Below are positions 37,782-46,423 of a DNA stretch of 64,000 nt, one piece after another. The notes under the pieces were generated by a model. It saw only the letters and a program-made list of their open reading frames with translations. It was not told where the DNA came from and did no database searches. This stretch comes from Rhizobium oryzicola (GTDB lineage Bacteria; Pseudomonadota; Alphaproteobacteria; Rhizobiales; Rhizobiaceae): the NCBI RefSeq assembly GCF_030504645.1, contig NZ_JAUKWQ010000001.1:124001-188000 (forward strand). Direction: 5' to 3'. The position numbers were made by a program, and so were the translations under genes. Every line of letters starts with the position of its first letter. Position 1 is the first letter of the stretch.

Positions 37782-38738
37782 ATGTCCAAAATTTACGTGT
37801 CCTATACGATGCGGGACGACAAGTTTGCGCAAGCGCTGATGACAAGTCTTCGCGCCGCAGGACATGAAATTACTATCGAGGGCGCGCGGCTAACACCGGG
37901 TATCAATTGGCGACAGGAACTCAACCAAGGCCTAAAGGCCGCTGAGGTCTTCATCATCCTAATTTCCGAGAGCACGATGCACTCTCAGTTTCCTATGATG
38001 GAGCTAGGGACCGCTCGCGCATATGCCGAGACGTCAGGGAAAATGCTCATTCTTCCAGTTGTGTTGGGCGAGCTCACTCTTCCCACAATCGTACAGGATA
38101 TTCAGGTCATTTTCGCACGGGATCGTCCACCCAGCGATTTGGTGGCCGATATAGATATAGCAATTTCGGCGTTCGAAGGTCGGCGGGCGGCCCAGGAGGA
38201 ACAGCAGAAAGAACTCGCTCAAGTTGTTCAGGGCAATCTTGCAGAGTTTGTTGATGAGGCGATCAAGACGCAGCAAGAGTATGAAAAAGCGCATAAAGCA
38301 TCAGCTCAGCGCTGGTATTTGATTGGATACGCCAGTCTGCTTCTTGGCCTGCTAACAACGGCTTACCTAGCATATTCTGTTATCAGAGCTACCGCGACCG
38401 CGCCTGATTATGCTCGCACAATCTCGATATCGTTGCTTAATGTGATTGCTATAGCCATTTTGGCAGCTCTTGCCCGCTACGCTTATTCGCTAGGTAAATC
38501 CTACATGAGCGAATCTCTTAAGTCCTCGGACCGTATCCACGCCATTCAATTCGGAAAATTTTTCCTCAGAGCATATGGCAGTAAAGCAAACAGCGCCGAG
38601 ATCCGCGAAGTTTTCCAACATTGGAATATTGACCGCACATCGACCTTCTCGTCGCTTGATGCTTCTCAAATCGACCCGCAGATTGTGAATATGGTCATTC
38701 AGATAGTTTCCGCGTTCACTGGCAAGAAAGACAAATAA
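37782..38738 (+). CDS. TIR-domain protein with coiled coil and two TM helices
   Basis: 318 residues, GGGGG before the ATG. Residues 1-130 match a bacterial TIR fold: SKIYVSYTMRDDKFAQAL, strand B/BB-loop VLISES-like EVFIILISES, then S-x-F-x-x-x-E with Glu74, the position of the NADase glutamate. A charged helical segment follows (132-175), then TM helices (about 178-202 and 213-235) and a soluble C-terminal domain. The base composition is less GC-rich and codon use less biased than in its neighbours, which suggests horizontal transfer. It sits alone between the SDR and cfa. An NAD-cleaving immune or stress effector is possible; not demonstrated. Confidence 0.75.
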   Translation: MSKIYVSYTMRDDKFAQALMTSLRAAGHEITIEGARLTPGINWRQELNQGLKAAEVFIILISESTMHSQFPMMELGTARAYAETSGKMLILPVVLGELTLPTIVQDIQVIFARDRPPSDLVADIDIAISAFEGRRAAQEEQQKELAQVVQGNLAEFVDEAIKTQQEYEKAHKASAQRWYLIGYASLLLGLLTTAYLAYSVIRATATAPDYARTISISLLNVIAIAILAALARYAYSLGKSYMSESLKSSDRIHAIQFGKFFLRAYGSKANSAEIREVFQHWNIDRTSTFSSLDASQIDPQIVNMVIQIVSAFTGKKDK

Positions 38739-38918
38739 CACGCGCAAGTGCGCATTATGGAAGTTCACGGACCTTACTGCTTGCTACCACCAAAACAACG
38801 ATCCGTGTTACAGGTTCCGCGACGGGCCTCGGGCTACTATCATCAATGCTTACAGAGCAGCCGAAACTGGTTGAAGCTGGACAAGCAAACTTGCCTCCGG
38901 CTACGTTAAGCGCCTCAC

Positions 38919-40142
38919 TCACCCCGCCACCTTCTCCAGTCTGAACTGCGCCACGTCGATGCGGCCGGTGCGGAAGCCGACTGCGCAATAATGCAGGTAG
39001 TAGTGCCACATGCGGTAGAAGCGCTCATCGAAGCCCAGCGGGACGATACGTGACCAGGCGCTTTGGAAGGCTCGATCCCAGATCAAAAGCGTCCGCTCGT
39101 AATCCCGACCGAAGCGGAAGCAGTCCTTCACCGAGAGTTTTGCCTTTTCGGCCAGATCGGCGAAGCCGGAAACGGTTGGCAGCATGCCGCCCGGGAAAAT
39201 ATAGGTCTGAATGAAATCGGCATGGCGGCGATATTGCTCGAAGCGGCTTTCGTCGATGGTGATGACCTGGATCATCGCCTGCCCACCCGGGACCAGCAGC
39301 GACTTCACCCGCTCGAAATAGACAGGCCAGTGCTCCTCGCCAACCGCCTCGAACATTTCGATGGAAACGATCTTAGAAAAGCGGCCCTGTACATCGCGAT
39401 AGTCTTCGAGGCGGATCTCGCCGCGCTCGCTCAAACCCTTTTCCGCCAGCCGCTGGCGCGCATAGGCCGCCTGCTCCTTGGAAAGCGTCAGGCCCGTCAC
39501 CTTGCAGCCCGTCTCGCGGATGGCCTGTTCCATGAAGCCACCCCAGCCGCAGCCGATTTCCAGCACGTGATCATCTGCGGTGATGCCAAGCTCGCGGATG
39601 ATGCGGCCGTATTTTTCGGCCTGCGCCTCTTCGAGGCTGACGTCCGGGCTGCGGAAGACCGCCGATGAATAGGTCATCGAGGGATCGAGCCAGGCGCGGT
39701 AGAAATCATTGCCGAGATCGTAATGAAACGCGATGTTACGGCGGCTGCCTTTCCGGGAATTGTGTCGCAGCCGATGGCGCAGATGCGCCAGGCGCGCAAA
39801 CAGCGCCATCGGCTTTTCCAGCCGTTCCCAGTCTGCCTCGTTGGCAATGGCGAGGTCGAGAACATGGCCGAGATCGGGTGTTGCCCAGTCGCCATCCATG
39901 TAGCTGCGGGCAAAGCCCAGACCACCACCCGCCATCAGGCGCTTGATCACACGGGCGCGCTTGAACTCGATCGTCGCAGAGGGGCCGGCAGAATGACCGC
40001 CGAAATGATATTCGCGTCCGCCGGGGAAAACCACGGTCAGTCTGCCGTGACGGGTGCGGGTCAGCATTCGGCAAAGCAGCCGTTCCCAGAAGGGAATGCG
40101 ATCAGTCACCAGAAGCGGGTCTCCGTGGCCGGCATGGGTCAT
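38919..40142 (-). CDS. Cfa-like fatty-acyl phospholipid methyltransferase
   Basis: 407 residues. Motifs of cyclopropane-fatty-acyl-phospholipid synthases: FHYDLGNDFYRAWLDPSMTYSSA, SAM site VLEIGCGWGGF, and the C-terminal FIQTYIFPGGMLP and WHYYLHYCAVGF. It methylates unsaturated acyl chains using S-adenosylmethionine at the membrane. The linked DUF1365, FAD oxidoreductase and ECF-ChrR genes suggest the relative used for methylated or furan fatty acids in Rhodobacter rather than housekeeping Cfa. Confidence 0.9.
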   Translation of the reverse strand: MTHAGHGDPLLVTDRIPFWERLLCRMLTRTRHGRLTVVFPGGREYHFGGHSAGPSATIEFKRARVIKRLMAGGGLGFARSYMDGDWATPDLGHVLDLAIANEADWERLEKPMALFARLAHLRHRLRHNSRKGSRRNIAFHYDLGNDFYRAWLDPSMTYSSAVFRSPDVSLEEAQAEKYGRIIRELGITADDHVLEIGCGWGGFMEQAIRETGCKVTGLTLSKEQAAYARQRLAEKGLSERGEIRLEDYRDVQGRFSKIVSIEMFEAVGEEHWPVYFERVKSLLVPGGQAMIQVITIDESRFEQYRRHADFIQTYIFPGGMLPTVSGFADLAEKAKLSVKDCFRFGRDYERTLLIWDRAFQSAWSRIVPLGFDERFYRMWHYYLHYCAVGFRTGRIDVAQFRLEKVAG

Positions 40143-40145
40143 GGG

Positions 40146-40940
40146 TCAGGTTCCTCCACTTACAACAGGTTGTTCTACAGAGCTTGCCACAGGCTGGTTG
40201 GCTTTTTTGTGCCGGTAAATCGGCACGCCCTTCAGCCATAGCCTGAGCGCCTCCCAATGGATGCCGGCCATCACTTTGATGGTCATCAATGGATGGGTCA
40301 CAAGTGCGCGGCCCAGCATGCGGTCGTGTAAGGGCGCGCGGCGACCGGCAAAGCTTGCATAGAGCAGCTGCCCCTCGGCATCGGTTTCGTTGATGGCTAC
40401 GCGCACGCGCTCCCCCGGCGGCGCGATATCGAAGTAATAGGTGCACTCCATCGGCATAAATGGAGACACGTACATGGCTTTTGCACAAGAATGCTTCACG
40501 CTGCCCTCACTCTCCCCCAGGACAGGAATGATGTACGTATGTCGCTCCATGAATGTATTGCAGACCTCGTAAAGCAAGGCCAGCAGGCGACCGCTATCAT
40601 CCCGGCAAAAATAGACGGTCAGCGGATTGAAGACGTATCCGAAAATACGAGGATAGCAGAGCATGGTTACGCGCAGGTCGGGCGTATCGATACCCGCCTC
40701 GGCAAGGCGCGTTTTCACCCAGGCCTTCAGCCCGCCCGGCTCGCCATTGCCATGATCCTTGTCCCAGAAACTGAAGACGCCCCAGCTGTTATAGGCAAAA
40801 AGTTTCAGCCGCCGTGACAGCGCCGACAACTCGTCCAGGTCGAGCAGAAGCGAGAAAACGGAATAGCGCAGCCGGTGCGCGCGCGGGCGCTGGCGCGCAT
40901 GCACCACCTCGCCGAAATAGAGGGCTGAGGCGCTGCTCAT
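40146..40940 (-). CDS. DUF1365 family protein
   Basis: 264 residues from the ATG at 40940, which overlaps the stop of the FAD gene (ATGA). Begins SASALYFGEVVHARQRPRAHRLRYSVFSLLLDLDEL and contains YPRIFGYVFNPLTVYFCRD, both typical of DUF1365. The biochemical role is unknown. It is nearly always found between an FAD amine-oxidase-like gene and a cfa-like gene, as here, so a role in acyl chain modification is inferred. It is followed by the cfa-like gene after 3 bases. Confidence 0.9.
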   Translation of the reverse strand: MSSASALYFGEVVHARQRPRAHRLRYSVFSLLLDLDELSALSRRLKLFAYNSWGVFSFWDKDHGNGEPGGLKAWVKTRLAEAGIDTPDLRVTMLCYPRIFGYVFNPLTVYFCRDDSGRLLALLYEVCNTFMERHTYIIPVLGESEGSVKHSCAKAMYVSPFMPMECTYYFDIAPPGERVRVAINETDAEGQLLYASFAGRRAPLHDRMLGRALVTHPLMTIKVMAGIHWEALRLWLKGVPIYRHKKANQPVASSVEQPVVSGGT

Positions 40941-42280
40941 TCCGCCGCCGCCGCGAGATCGGGAGCAAAAATGCGGCCCGACTCGTTCATCACTGTCCAC
41001 GGACGGCGAGCGCCGGTCGCCGCTTCGGCAACCGCAAGGCCCGCTTGCAGGCCATCCTCATGGAAGCCGCTGCCGAAATGCGCGCCGCAGAACCACGTAT
41101 TGTTCTGTCCCTGCAGATCCCAGAGCTGCTTTTGGGCCTCCATCGCGCTCTGGTCGAACAGGGGATGGGTATAGTGGAAGGTGCGGATGATGGCTTCGGG
41201 GCGGATCTCGCGCGAGGCGTTCAATGTCACGAACAGCGGATCACGGTTATCGATGTTCTGCAGCAGATTCATCCAGTAGGTCACGCAGAGCGGCTGGTCG
41301 TCGCCCGTGCGCTTGCCGCCGATATAGTTCCAGCTGGACCACACCGCCTTGCGGCGCGGCATCAGGTTTTCATCGCGATGCAGCACCGCGACATTGTCCG
41401 TATAGCGGAAGGCGCCGAGAACCTCACGCTCCGGGCGCGTCGGTTCGGCTAGCAGGGACAGGGCATCATTGGCATGGGTCGCGATGATCACGTCACTGAA
41501 ACGGTCGCGATTGCCCAATCCGTCGATGACGGTCACACCATCGGCATGGCGTTCGATGCGGGCAACGGGGCATGCCTTGCGCACCTCGCCGCGGAAATCG
41601 GCAATCAGGCGGCTTACATATTCGCGACTGCCGCCGGTGACTGTGCGCCAACGCGGGCGGCCCGTCAGCAGGATCAGACCATGATGTACGAAGAAACGGA
41701 TGAAGGCATGCAGCGGATAGGCGCGCATGTCTTGGGTGGTCATGGACCAGATCGCCGCGCCCATGGGCAACAGATGGTCGTCGATGAAAGCTTTGGAATA
41801 GCGCTCGCGATCCAGATAGTCGCCCAGTGTCACGCCGATCAGGTCGGCCCGGTTCATCAGGCTTTCGGCTTCGCGGTAGAAGCGCAGGACATCCGAGAGC
41901 ATTCGCCAGAAACGCGGGCGTGCGGCATTGCTCTTCTGTCCCAGCAGACCTTTAAGCCCGGTGCCGGAATATTCGAAGGCACCGTCGTCGATTGAGGCAG
42001 CAAACGACATGTCGGAGGCTTCGGTCGCGACCTTGAGATGATCGAACAGCGCAACGAGATTCGGGTAGTTCTTGTCGTTAAAGACAATGAAACCGGTATC
42101 CACGGCAATGTCGCCATGCGGTGTCGGAACGGTTACGGTGTTGGAATGGCCGCCCAGCCGGTTGTCGGCCTCGTAAAGCACGACCTCCGCCTTCTGCGAT
42201 GCGAGCCAAGCAGCAGACAATCCGCTGATGCCGGAGCCGACGATTGCGATGCGAGACTTTTGCGACGGCCCTGAAACCAT
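40937..42280 (-). CDS. FAD-dependent amine-oxidase-like oxidoreductase
   Basis: 447 residues with AGGA before the ATG. The N-terminal Rossmann motif IAIVGSGISGLSAAWLAS, then the GG-type VVLYEADNRLGGHSNTV, place it in the flavin amine oxidase/desaturase-like superfamily. First gene of the FAD-DUF1365-cfa operon, divergent from the sigma factor gene (211-base gap). In Rhodobacter related genes under RpoE control act on methylated acyl chains; the precise reaction here is inferred only from context. Confidence 0.88.
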   Translation of the reverse strand: MVSGPSQKSRIAIVGSGISGLSAAWLASQKAEVVLYEADNRLGGHSNTVTVPTPHGDIAVDTGFIVFNDKNYPNLVALFDHLKVATEASDMSFAASIDDGAFEYSGTGLKGLLGQKSNAARPRFWRMLSDVLRFYREAESLMNRADLIGVTLGDYLDRERYSKAFIDDHLLPMGAAIWSMTTQDMRAYPLHAFIRFFVHHGLILLTGRPRWRTVTGGSREYVSRLIADFRGEVRKACPVARIERHADGVTVIDGLGNRDRFSDVIIATHANDALSLLAEPTRPEREVLGAFRYTDNVAVLHRDENLMPRRKAVWSSWNYIGGKRTGDDQPLCVTYWMNLLQNIDNRDPLFVTLNASREIRPEAIIRTFHYTHPLFDQSAMEAQKQLWDLQGQNNTWFCGAHFGSGFHEDGLQAGLAVAEAATGARRPWTVMNESGRIFAPDLAAAAE

Positions 42281-42363
42281 TTGCGAATCCTGTTGTTCGA
42301 GTATGCTTGGGCTCTACGACGGGCGGATGCAATCGGATTTCTGCGGAATTTCTTTTTGGCTTA

Positions 42364-42391
42364 TGATCCGGCGCTGCAAGGGTGGCGTAAT
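42364..42391 (+). promoter_or_regulatory. Candidate autoregulated ECF promoter
   Basis: TGATCC (42364-42369), 16 bases, CGTAAT (42386-42391), in the divergent region 100 bases before the sigma gene. TGATCC is the -35 used by RpoE of the ChrR-controlled type in Rhodobacter, and such sigma genes are autoregulated. The -10 match is only partial. Confidence 0.45.
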
Positions 42392-42491
42392 GCCCACCAT
42401 GAGCTTGACTGTTTCCATCTTGGCAAGGACGTGCCACAACGATCAAAAAGCGAATTACGGTTCGCTGTCGCGGTCTTCGCATGGCGTCAGG

Positions 42492-43073
42492 ATGAAACGA
42501 TCGGATAGGAATTTGCAGGAACAGGAGCTTTCAAACGCCGAACTCTCCCGACTGCTTGGTCTTGTCGGAGCGGAACGGAACGTCGAAGCCTTCGAAACCC
42601 TTTTCCGCTTTTACAGCCCGCGTGTTCGCGCCTTCATGGCGATGAAGACCCGGGATGCGCTGCTGGCTGAAGAACTGATGCAGGAAACCATGATGTCCGT
42701 CTGGAACAAGGCGGCGCAATTCGATCCGGCGCGTGGCAATGTTTCCGCCTGGATTTTTACGATCGCCCGGAACCTGCGCATCGATGCCTTCCGGCGCAAG
42801 CGCCCGGTGTTCGATGAGAACGACCCCGCTTTCGTGAAGGATGACGCGCCGCCCGCGGATGTGGAGCTGGAGGAGCGCCAGGATGCAGAACTTTTGCGTC
42901 AGGCCATGGAAAGCCTGCCACCGGAGCAGCTGGAAGTTATCCGCCGCGCCTTTTTTGAAGATGTTTCCCACTCAACCATCGCTGAAGACATGGGTTTGCC
43001 CTTGGGTACGGTAAAGTCTCGCATTCGTCTGGCCTTCGATAAACTGCGTACATCGCTGGAGGGCCGTCGATGA
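42492..43073 (+). CDS. rpoE: ECF sigma factor, RpoE/ChrR type (ECF11-like)
   Basis: 193 residues from the ATG at 42492, the normal length; 88 in-frame codons upstream are intergenic. Region 2: FRFYSPRVRAFMAMKTRDALLAEELMQ.. and WIFTIARNLRIDAFRR. Region 4: LPPEQLEVIRRAFFEDVSHSTIAEDMGLPLGTVKSRIRLAFDKLR. The stop overlaps the start of the anti-sigma gene (ATGA), so the two are translationally coupled. In related bacteria this factor answers singlet oxygen and organic peroxide. Confidence 0.92.
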   Translation: MKRSDRNLQEQELSNAELSRLLGLVGAERNVEAFETLFRFYSPRVRAFMAMKTRDALLAEELMQETMMSVWNKAAQFDPARGNVSAWIFTIARNLRIDAFRRKRPVFDENDPAFVKDDAPPADVELEERQDAELLRQAMESLPPEQLEVIRRAFFEDVSHSTIAEDMGLPLGTVKSRIRLAFDKLRTSLEGRR

Positions 43074-43738
43074 AGATCCACCATCATTTGAGCGACGAGC
43101 TTCTGCTTGAATATGCGTCCGGCAATCTGTCGGAGGGCTGGAGCCTGGCAGTCGCGACCCATCTTGCGCTTTGCCCTGAATGTCGGCGCACGCTGGAGGC
43201 CATGGAAGGGGCAGCCGGCGCCCTGTTCGACAAGATCAAGCCGGCACCTTCGACAAGCTCTGACAGCTGGGAAGCGATGAAGGCACGCCTTGTGGCGGAA
43301 GAGGTGACGGAAAAACGTCCGCCTGTTCCGGCAAAGAGATCCCCCGACCACGCTTTCGTCATTCCGGAACCGCTCCGTTCCTATCTCGGTGGCGACGTGA
43401 AGGATCTGAAATGGAATGCGCTGGGTCGCGGCGCCTACCAGATACGCATTCCGACCGCTGACAAGGACACGCAGGTTCGCCTGTTGAAGATCCCCGCGGG
43501 AAAGCCGGTGCCGGAACACACCCATGACGGCCGGGAGATCACGCTGGTGCTGGCGGGAAGCTTCCGCGACGGCAGCGACATCTTTGCCCGTGGAGATGTG
43601 GAGGAAGCCGATGGCGACCTGTTGCACACGCCGCATGCGACGGAAGGCGAGGATTGCATTTGCCTTGCCGTCACGGAAGCGCCGCTGAAGTTCACCAGCT
43701 GGATCGTTCGTGCGATCCAGCCCATTCTCAAGATATGA
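43070..43738 (+). CDS. chrR: ChrR-type zinc anti-sigma factor (cupin)
   Basis: 222 residues. The zinc anti-sigma motif H-x3-C-x2-C is complete (His31, Cys35, Cys38) with an upstream His (HHH at 4-6). A C-terminal cupin domain carries PEHTHDGREITLVLAG and later His/Glu residues, the part that senses singlet oxygen in Rhodobacter ChrR. It holds the ECF factor inactive until stress. Overlaps rpoE by four bases. Confidence 0.93.
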   Translation: MKIHHHLSDELLLEYASGNLSEGWSLAVATHLALCPECRRTLEAMEGAAGALFDKIKPAPSTSSDSWEAMKARLVAEEVTEKRPPVPAKRSPDHAFVIPEPLRSYLGGDVKDLKWNALGRGAYQIRIPTADKDTQVRLLKIPAGKPVPEHTHDGREITLVLAGSFRDGSDIFARGDVEEADGDLLHTPHATEGEDCICLAVTEAPLKFTSWIVRAIQPILKI

Positions 43739-43749
43739 GGTAGGCGATC

Positions 43750-44151
43750 ATGACCTACGTGATCGCCTACATCTCTACCGCCATCATCTTCTTCGGGCTG
43801 GATTTCATCTGGCTTGGCAACGTCGCGACCGGCTTCTACCGCAGCCAGCTGGGCGATATGATGCGCGAGCGGCCTGATTTTGCCGCCGCCGGTGCCTTCT
43901 ATCTCGTTTACATCGCCGGTATCGTCTATTTTGCCGTGCAGCCGCATCTGCAAAACGGCACTTGGTTCAATGCCTTCGTATCGGGTGCGATCCTCGGTCT
44001 CATCGCCTACGGCACCTATGATATGACCAATCTTGCCACGCTGAAGGGCTGGCCTCTGGCCATGAGCCTGGTGGACATGGCCTGGGGTACGGTGCTGACC
44101 GGTACTGCGGCGGCTATTGGTCTCGCAATCACCCGCAAGTTCGCGGGCTGA
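43750..44151 (+). CDS. DUF2177 four-TM membrane protein
   Basis: 133 residues with four TM segments (about 5-24, 46-64, 73-95, 104-127). IFFGLDFIWLGNVATGFYRSQLGDMM and YGTYDMTNLATLKGWPLAMSLVDMAWG are characteristic of DUF2177. It lies 11 bases after chrR, so is probably in the same transcript. DUF2177 often accompanies the FAD/cfa/ChrR set. Function unknown. Confidence 0.88.
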   Translation: MTYVIAYISTAIIFFGLDFIWLGNVATGFYRSQLGDMMRERPDFAAAGAFYLVYIAGIVYFAVQPHLQNGTWFNAFVSGAILGLIAYGTYDMTNLATLKGWPLAMSLVDMAWGTVLTGTAAAIGLAITRKFAG

Positions 44152-44173
44152 ATAGGCCTCTCACCTGACCTCG

Positions 44174-44198
44174 GGAACATTCCTCCTTTCTCACGGTT
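44174..44198 (+). promoter_or_regulatory. EcfG/RpoE2 general stress promoter
   Basis: GGAAC (44174-44178), 16 bases, GGTT (44195-44198), an exact match. Downstream, a large imperfect dyad (GATCGATCGCGA 44207-44218 against TCGCGATGATCGATC 44224-44238) lies in the leader of the next gene and may form a hairpin or bind a regulator. Confidence 0.7.
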
Positions 44199-44262
44199 CC
44201 GTCGCTGATCGATCGCGAATGTGTCGCGATGATCGATCGTCCGTCAGCCAAGGGAGAGTTCC

Positions 44263-44907
44263 ATGTCAGATAAGGATTTCGGTCGGACGGACCGGGGGGC
44301 ACCCGGTTCGACCTATGCGCCGAATGGCGAGAGACGCGCGCAGCCGGATCCGGCTGCTGGAGAACGTGAAAAGACCGCGCAGCCAAGTGTCGACATCAGG
44401 CAGAAGGCGAAGGAAGATGTGACGGCGATCCGCAATCTCGCGGAAGAGCAGGTCAGCCGTGCCACTGACGCCGCCCGCGAAACCGCCGACCGCCAGAAGG
44501 GCTGGGCGGCAGAGCAGGTCGGCTCGATCGGCGGCGCCATCGAGCGTGTCGGTCGCGAACTGGAAGAGGGCGATCAGCGCGAAATGGGCCGTCTTGCCCG
44601 GCAGATGGGTGAGAGCGTCAATCGCTTTGCCGATGACATCAAGGGCCGTGACCTCAGCCAGATCGCCTCGATGGCGGAAGATTTCGGCCGCCGCCAGCCG
44701 CTCGCCTTTGTCGGCCTTGCGGCCCTGGCAGGCTTGGCCGCTAGCCGCTTCGTCACCGCCTCTGCAAGTCGCTCTGCGGCACCAAGCTCCCGTGAGACAC
44801 GGGCGGCGCGCGCCGGTCGCCCCGTCACTTCAGAGACAAAACCAACAGAAACCCGCACCGCCACCGGTCCAGCTACGGAGCAGCCCTATGGCCAACCCAA
44901 CCGATAA
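44263..44907 (+). CDS. Stress-operon membrane-associated protein
   Basis: 214 residues, GGGAGAG before the ATG. A disordered charged N-terminus (1-45) leads into long amphipathic helices (46-145, with EEQVSRATDAARETADRQKGWAAEQ). A short hydrophobic segment (PLAFVGLAALAGLAASRFV, about 146-164) and a disordered tail follow. It resembles the rhizobial proteins labelled nutrient-deprivation-induced, though I cannot confirm that. First of three overlapping genes behind an EcfG promoter. Confidence 0.75.
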   Translation: MSDKDFGRTDRGAPGSTYAPNGERRAQPDPAAGEREKTAQPSVDIRQKAKEDVTAIRNLAEEQVSRATDAARETADRQKGWAAEQVGSIGGAIERVGRELEEGDQREMGRLARQMGESVNRFADDIKGRDLSQIASMAEDFGRRQPLAFVGLAALAGLAASRFVTASASRSAAPSSRETRAARAGRPVTSETKPTETRTATGPATEQPYGQPNR

Positions 44908-45304
44908 CCGTTCCCTGTCCGAACTCGTCACGGGTCTGCTTGGCGATATCTCCGGTTTGTTCCGCAAGGAGGTCGCGCTCGCCAAGGCAGAAGCATCCGA
45001 GAAGATGTCTCACGCGCTTGGCGGCGTCGAAATCCTTGGCGCAGGCCTTGTTTTCGCCATCGGCGCGATCGGCGTGCTTCTGGCCGCCGTTGTGAATTCG
45101 CTGAGCGCTTTCCTCGTCGCGCGCGGCTTTGCCGAGCATAATGCCGATGCGATTTCCTCTGTTGTCGTCGGGGTGATCGTTGCGCTCGTGGCCTGGGCGA
45201 TGATCTCGCGTGGTCTTTCCATGCTGCGCGGCAACAACCTCACTCTCGACCGTACCACCACGTCGCTTCGGCGTGACGCCCAGATCCTGAAGGAGAGAAC
45301 CTGA
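44888..45304 (+). CDS. Phage-holin-like DUF1469/YqjE membrane protein
   Basis: 138 residues from the ATG at 44888, overlapping the upstream gene by 20 bases. An amphipathic N-terminus (SLSELVTGLLGDISGLFRKEVALAKAEASEKM) and two TM helices (about 46-72 and 82-105) match the YqjE/holin-X group, usually encoded with YqjD/ElaB- and DUF3618-type genes. Not a phage lysis gene in this context. Probably binds or shapes the inner membrane under stress. Confidence 0.82.
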   Translation: MANPTDNRSLSELVTGLLGDISGLFRKEVALAKAEASEKMSHALGGVEILGAGLVFAIGAIGVLLAAVVNSLSAFLVARGFAEHNADAISSVVVGVIVALVAWAMISRGLSMLRGNNLTLDRTTTSLRRDAQILKERT

Positions 45305-46311
45305 TGGCTTACGATACGGAGAATGCGCGCCCCGAGGAAATCGAGCGCGAGATCGAACAGGATCGTCGCCGCATCGGCGAGCGGCTGGATGAAATTCAGA
45401 ATCGCATGTCGCCGGGCCAGCTGGTTGATGAGGCTCTGGCCTATGCCAAGTCCAGTGGCGGTGGGGAATTCCTGTCGAACCTGGCGGGGTCGATGAAAAC
45501 CAACCCGGTGCCTGTGGCCCTGATGGGGATTTCGCTCGCCTGGCTGATGGCCAGCCGTAACAGTGGAACCGCAGCGGACAGCCATGAGGCGGATGATGTC
45601 GATTATCCGCTGGCGACGGTGGCGGGTCCCGTGCGGCGGGTCGGCCCGGTCGAGCAGGACCAAAACGGTCGCTTCAGCCACTTTGCCGATGCCACGGGCC
45701 AGCGCTTTAAGGCTATGACTGATACGACGGGACGGCGCGCCGGCCATTTCGTGGATCAGACCGGTCAGACCTATCGCGGCTTTCGTGATTCCGCCGGTCG
45801 GCAGATCAACGATATCAGGGACGAGGCAGGTACCCTGTTCGATGAAGCATCCGGCTGGCTTTCGGATACCTGGCGCCATGTCTCCCACGCAACGGCCAAG
45901 GCAGGCCGTCACGTTTCAGAGGCCGGTCGCTCAGCGGGTAAAAGCTCCATGGATATGGGATCTTCCCTGTTTGAACAGACTCAACGGATGAATGATACCA
46001 TTCTGCGCCAGTTCAAGGATCAGCCGCTGATTGGTGGCGCGCTCGCTTTCGCCGTCGGTGCGGCCATTGGTGCTGCCTTGCCGCGCACCGAGCAGGAAGA
46101 CGAAGTGCTGGGCGAGATGGCCGATCGGGTGAAGGATCAGGTGGGCCATCAGGCCGCCAGTGCCATGGATAAGGCGGAGCATCTGGCCTCTGACGCCTAT
46201 CGTCGCGCGACGCAGGTGGCGGCCGACGTCCACGACGCGGCGCGTGACAGGCTCACTGAAGAAACGCGGCACCTGCGCGGCACAGATACGGCTCCGACGA
46301 GACCGCACTGA
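45304..46311 (+). CDS. DUF3618 domain protein
   Basis: 335 residues, sharing one base with the preceding stop. The N-terminal DUF3618 signature (PEEIEREIEQDRRRIGERLDEIQNRMSPGQLVDEAL) is clear. A hydrophobic stretch (about 65-80), a long low-complexity helical part with repeated TGQ-type turns (105-190), and a second hydrophobic segment (about 240-260) follow. Third gene of the EcfG operon; a terminator stands at 46333. Function unknown. Confidence 0.85.
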   Translation: MAYDTENARPEEIEREIEQDRRRIGERLDEIQNRMSPGQLVDEALAYAKSSGGGEFLSNLAGSMKTNPVPVALMGISLAWLMASRNSGTAADSHEADDVDYPLATVAGPVRRVGPVEQDQNGRFSHFADATGQRFKAMTDTTGRRAGHFVDQTGQTYRGFRDSAGRQINDIRDEAGTLFDEASGWLSDTWRHVSHATAKAGRHVSEAGRSAGKSSMDMGSSLFEQTQRMNDTILRQFKDQPLIGGALAFAVGAAIGAALPRTEQEDEVLGEMADRVKDQVGHQAASAMDKAEHLASDAYRRATQVAADVHDAARDRLTEETRHLRGTDTAPTRPH

Positions 46312-46332
46312 TCTTCCAAAGTCTTACCCATT

Positions 46333-46365
46333 AAGGCCCGTCGTCATTGGCGGGCCTTTCTCTTG
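46333..46365 (+). terminator. Terminator of the stress operon
   Basis: AAGGCCCG (46333-46340) pairs with CGGGCCTT (46351-46358), followed by TCTCTTGTTCTT. Confidence 0.7.
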
Positions 46366-46423
46366 TTCTTCCGGCAACTGCCTTATCTATACGATCTGAT
46401 AGAATGCGCGGCGAACCCGGAGA

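Noticed and set aside
38755-39009. 84-codon minus frame between the TIR gene and cfa
   Set aside because: Most of it overlaps the end of the cfa-like gene in another frame; no start signal.
44888-45304. Reading the DUF1469 protein as a phage holin and evidence for a prophage
   Set aside because: Its neighbours are stress-type DUF genes with an EcfG promoter; there are no phage genes in the window.
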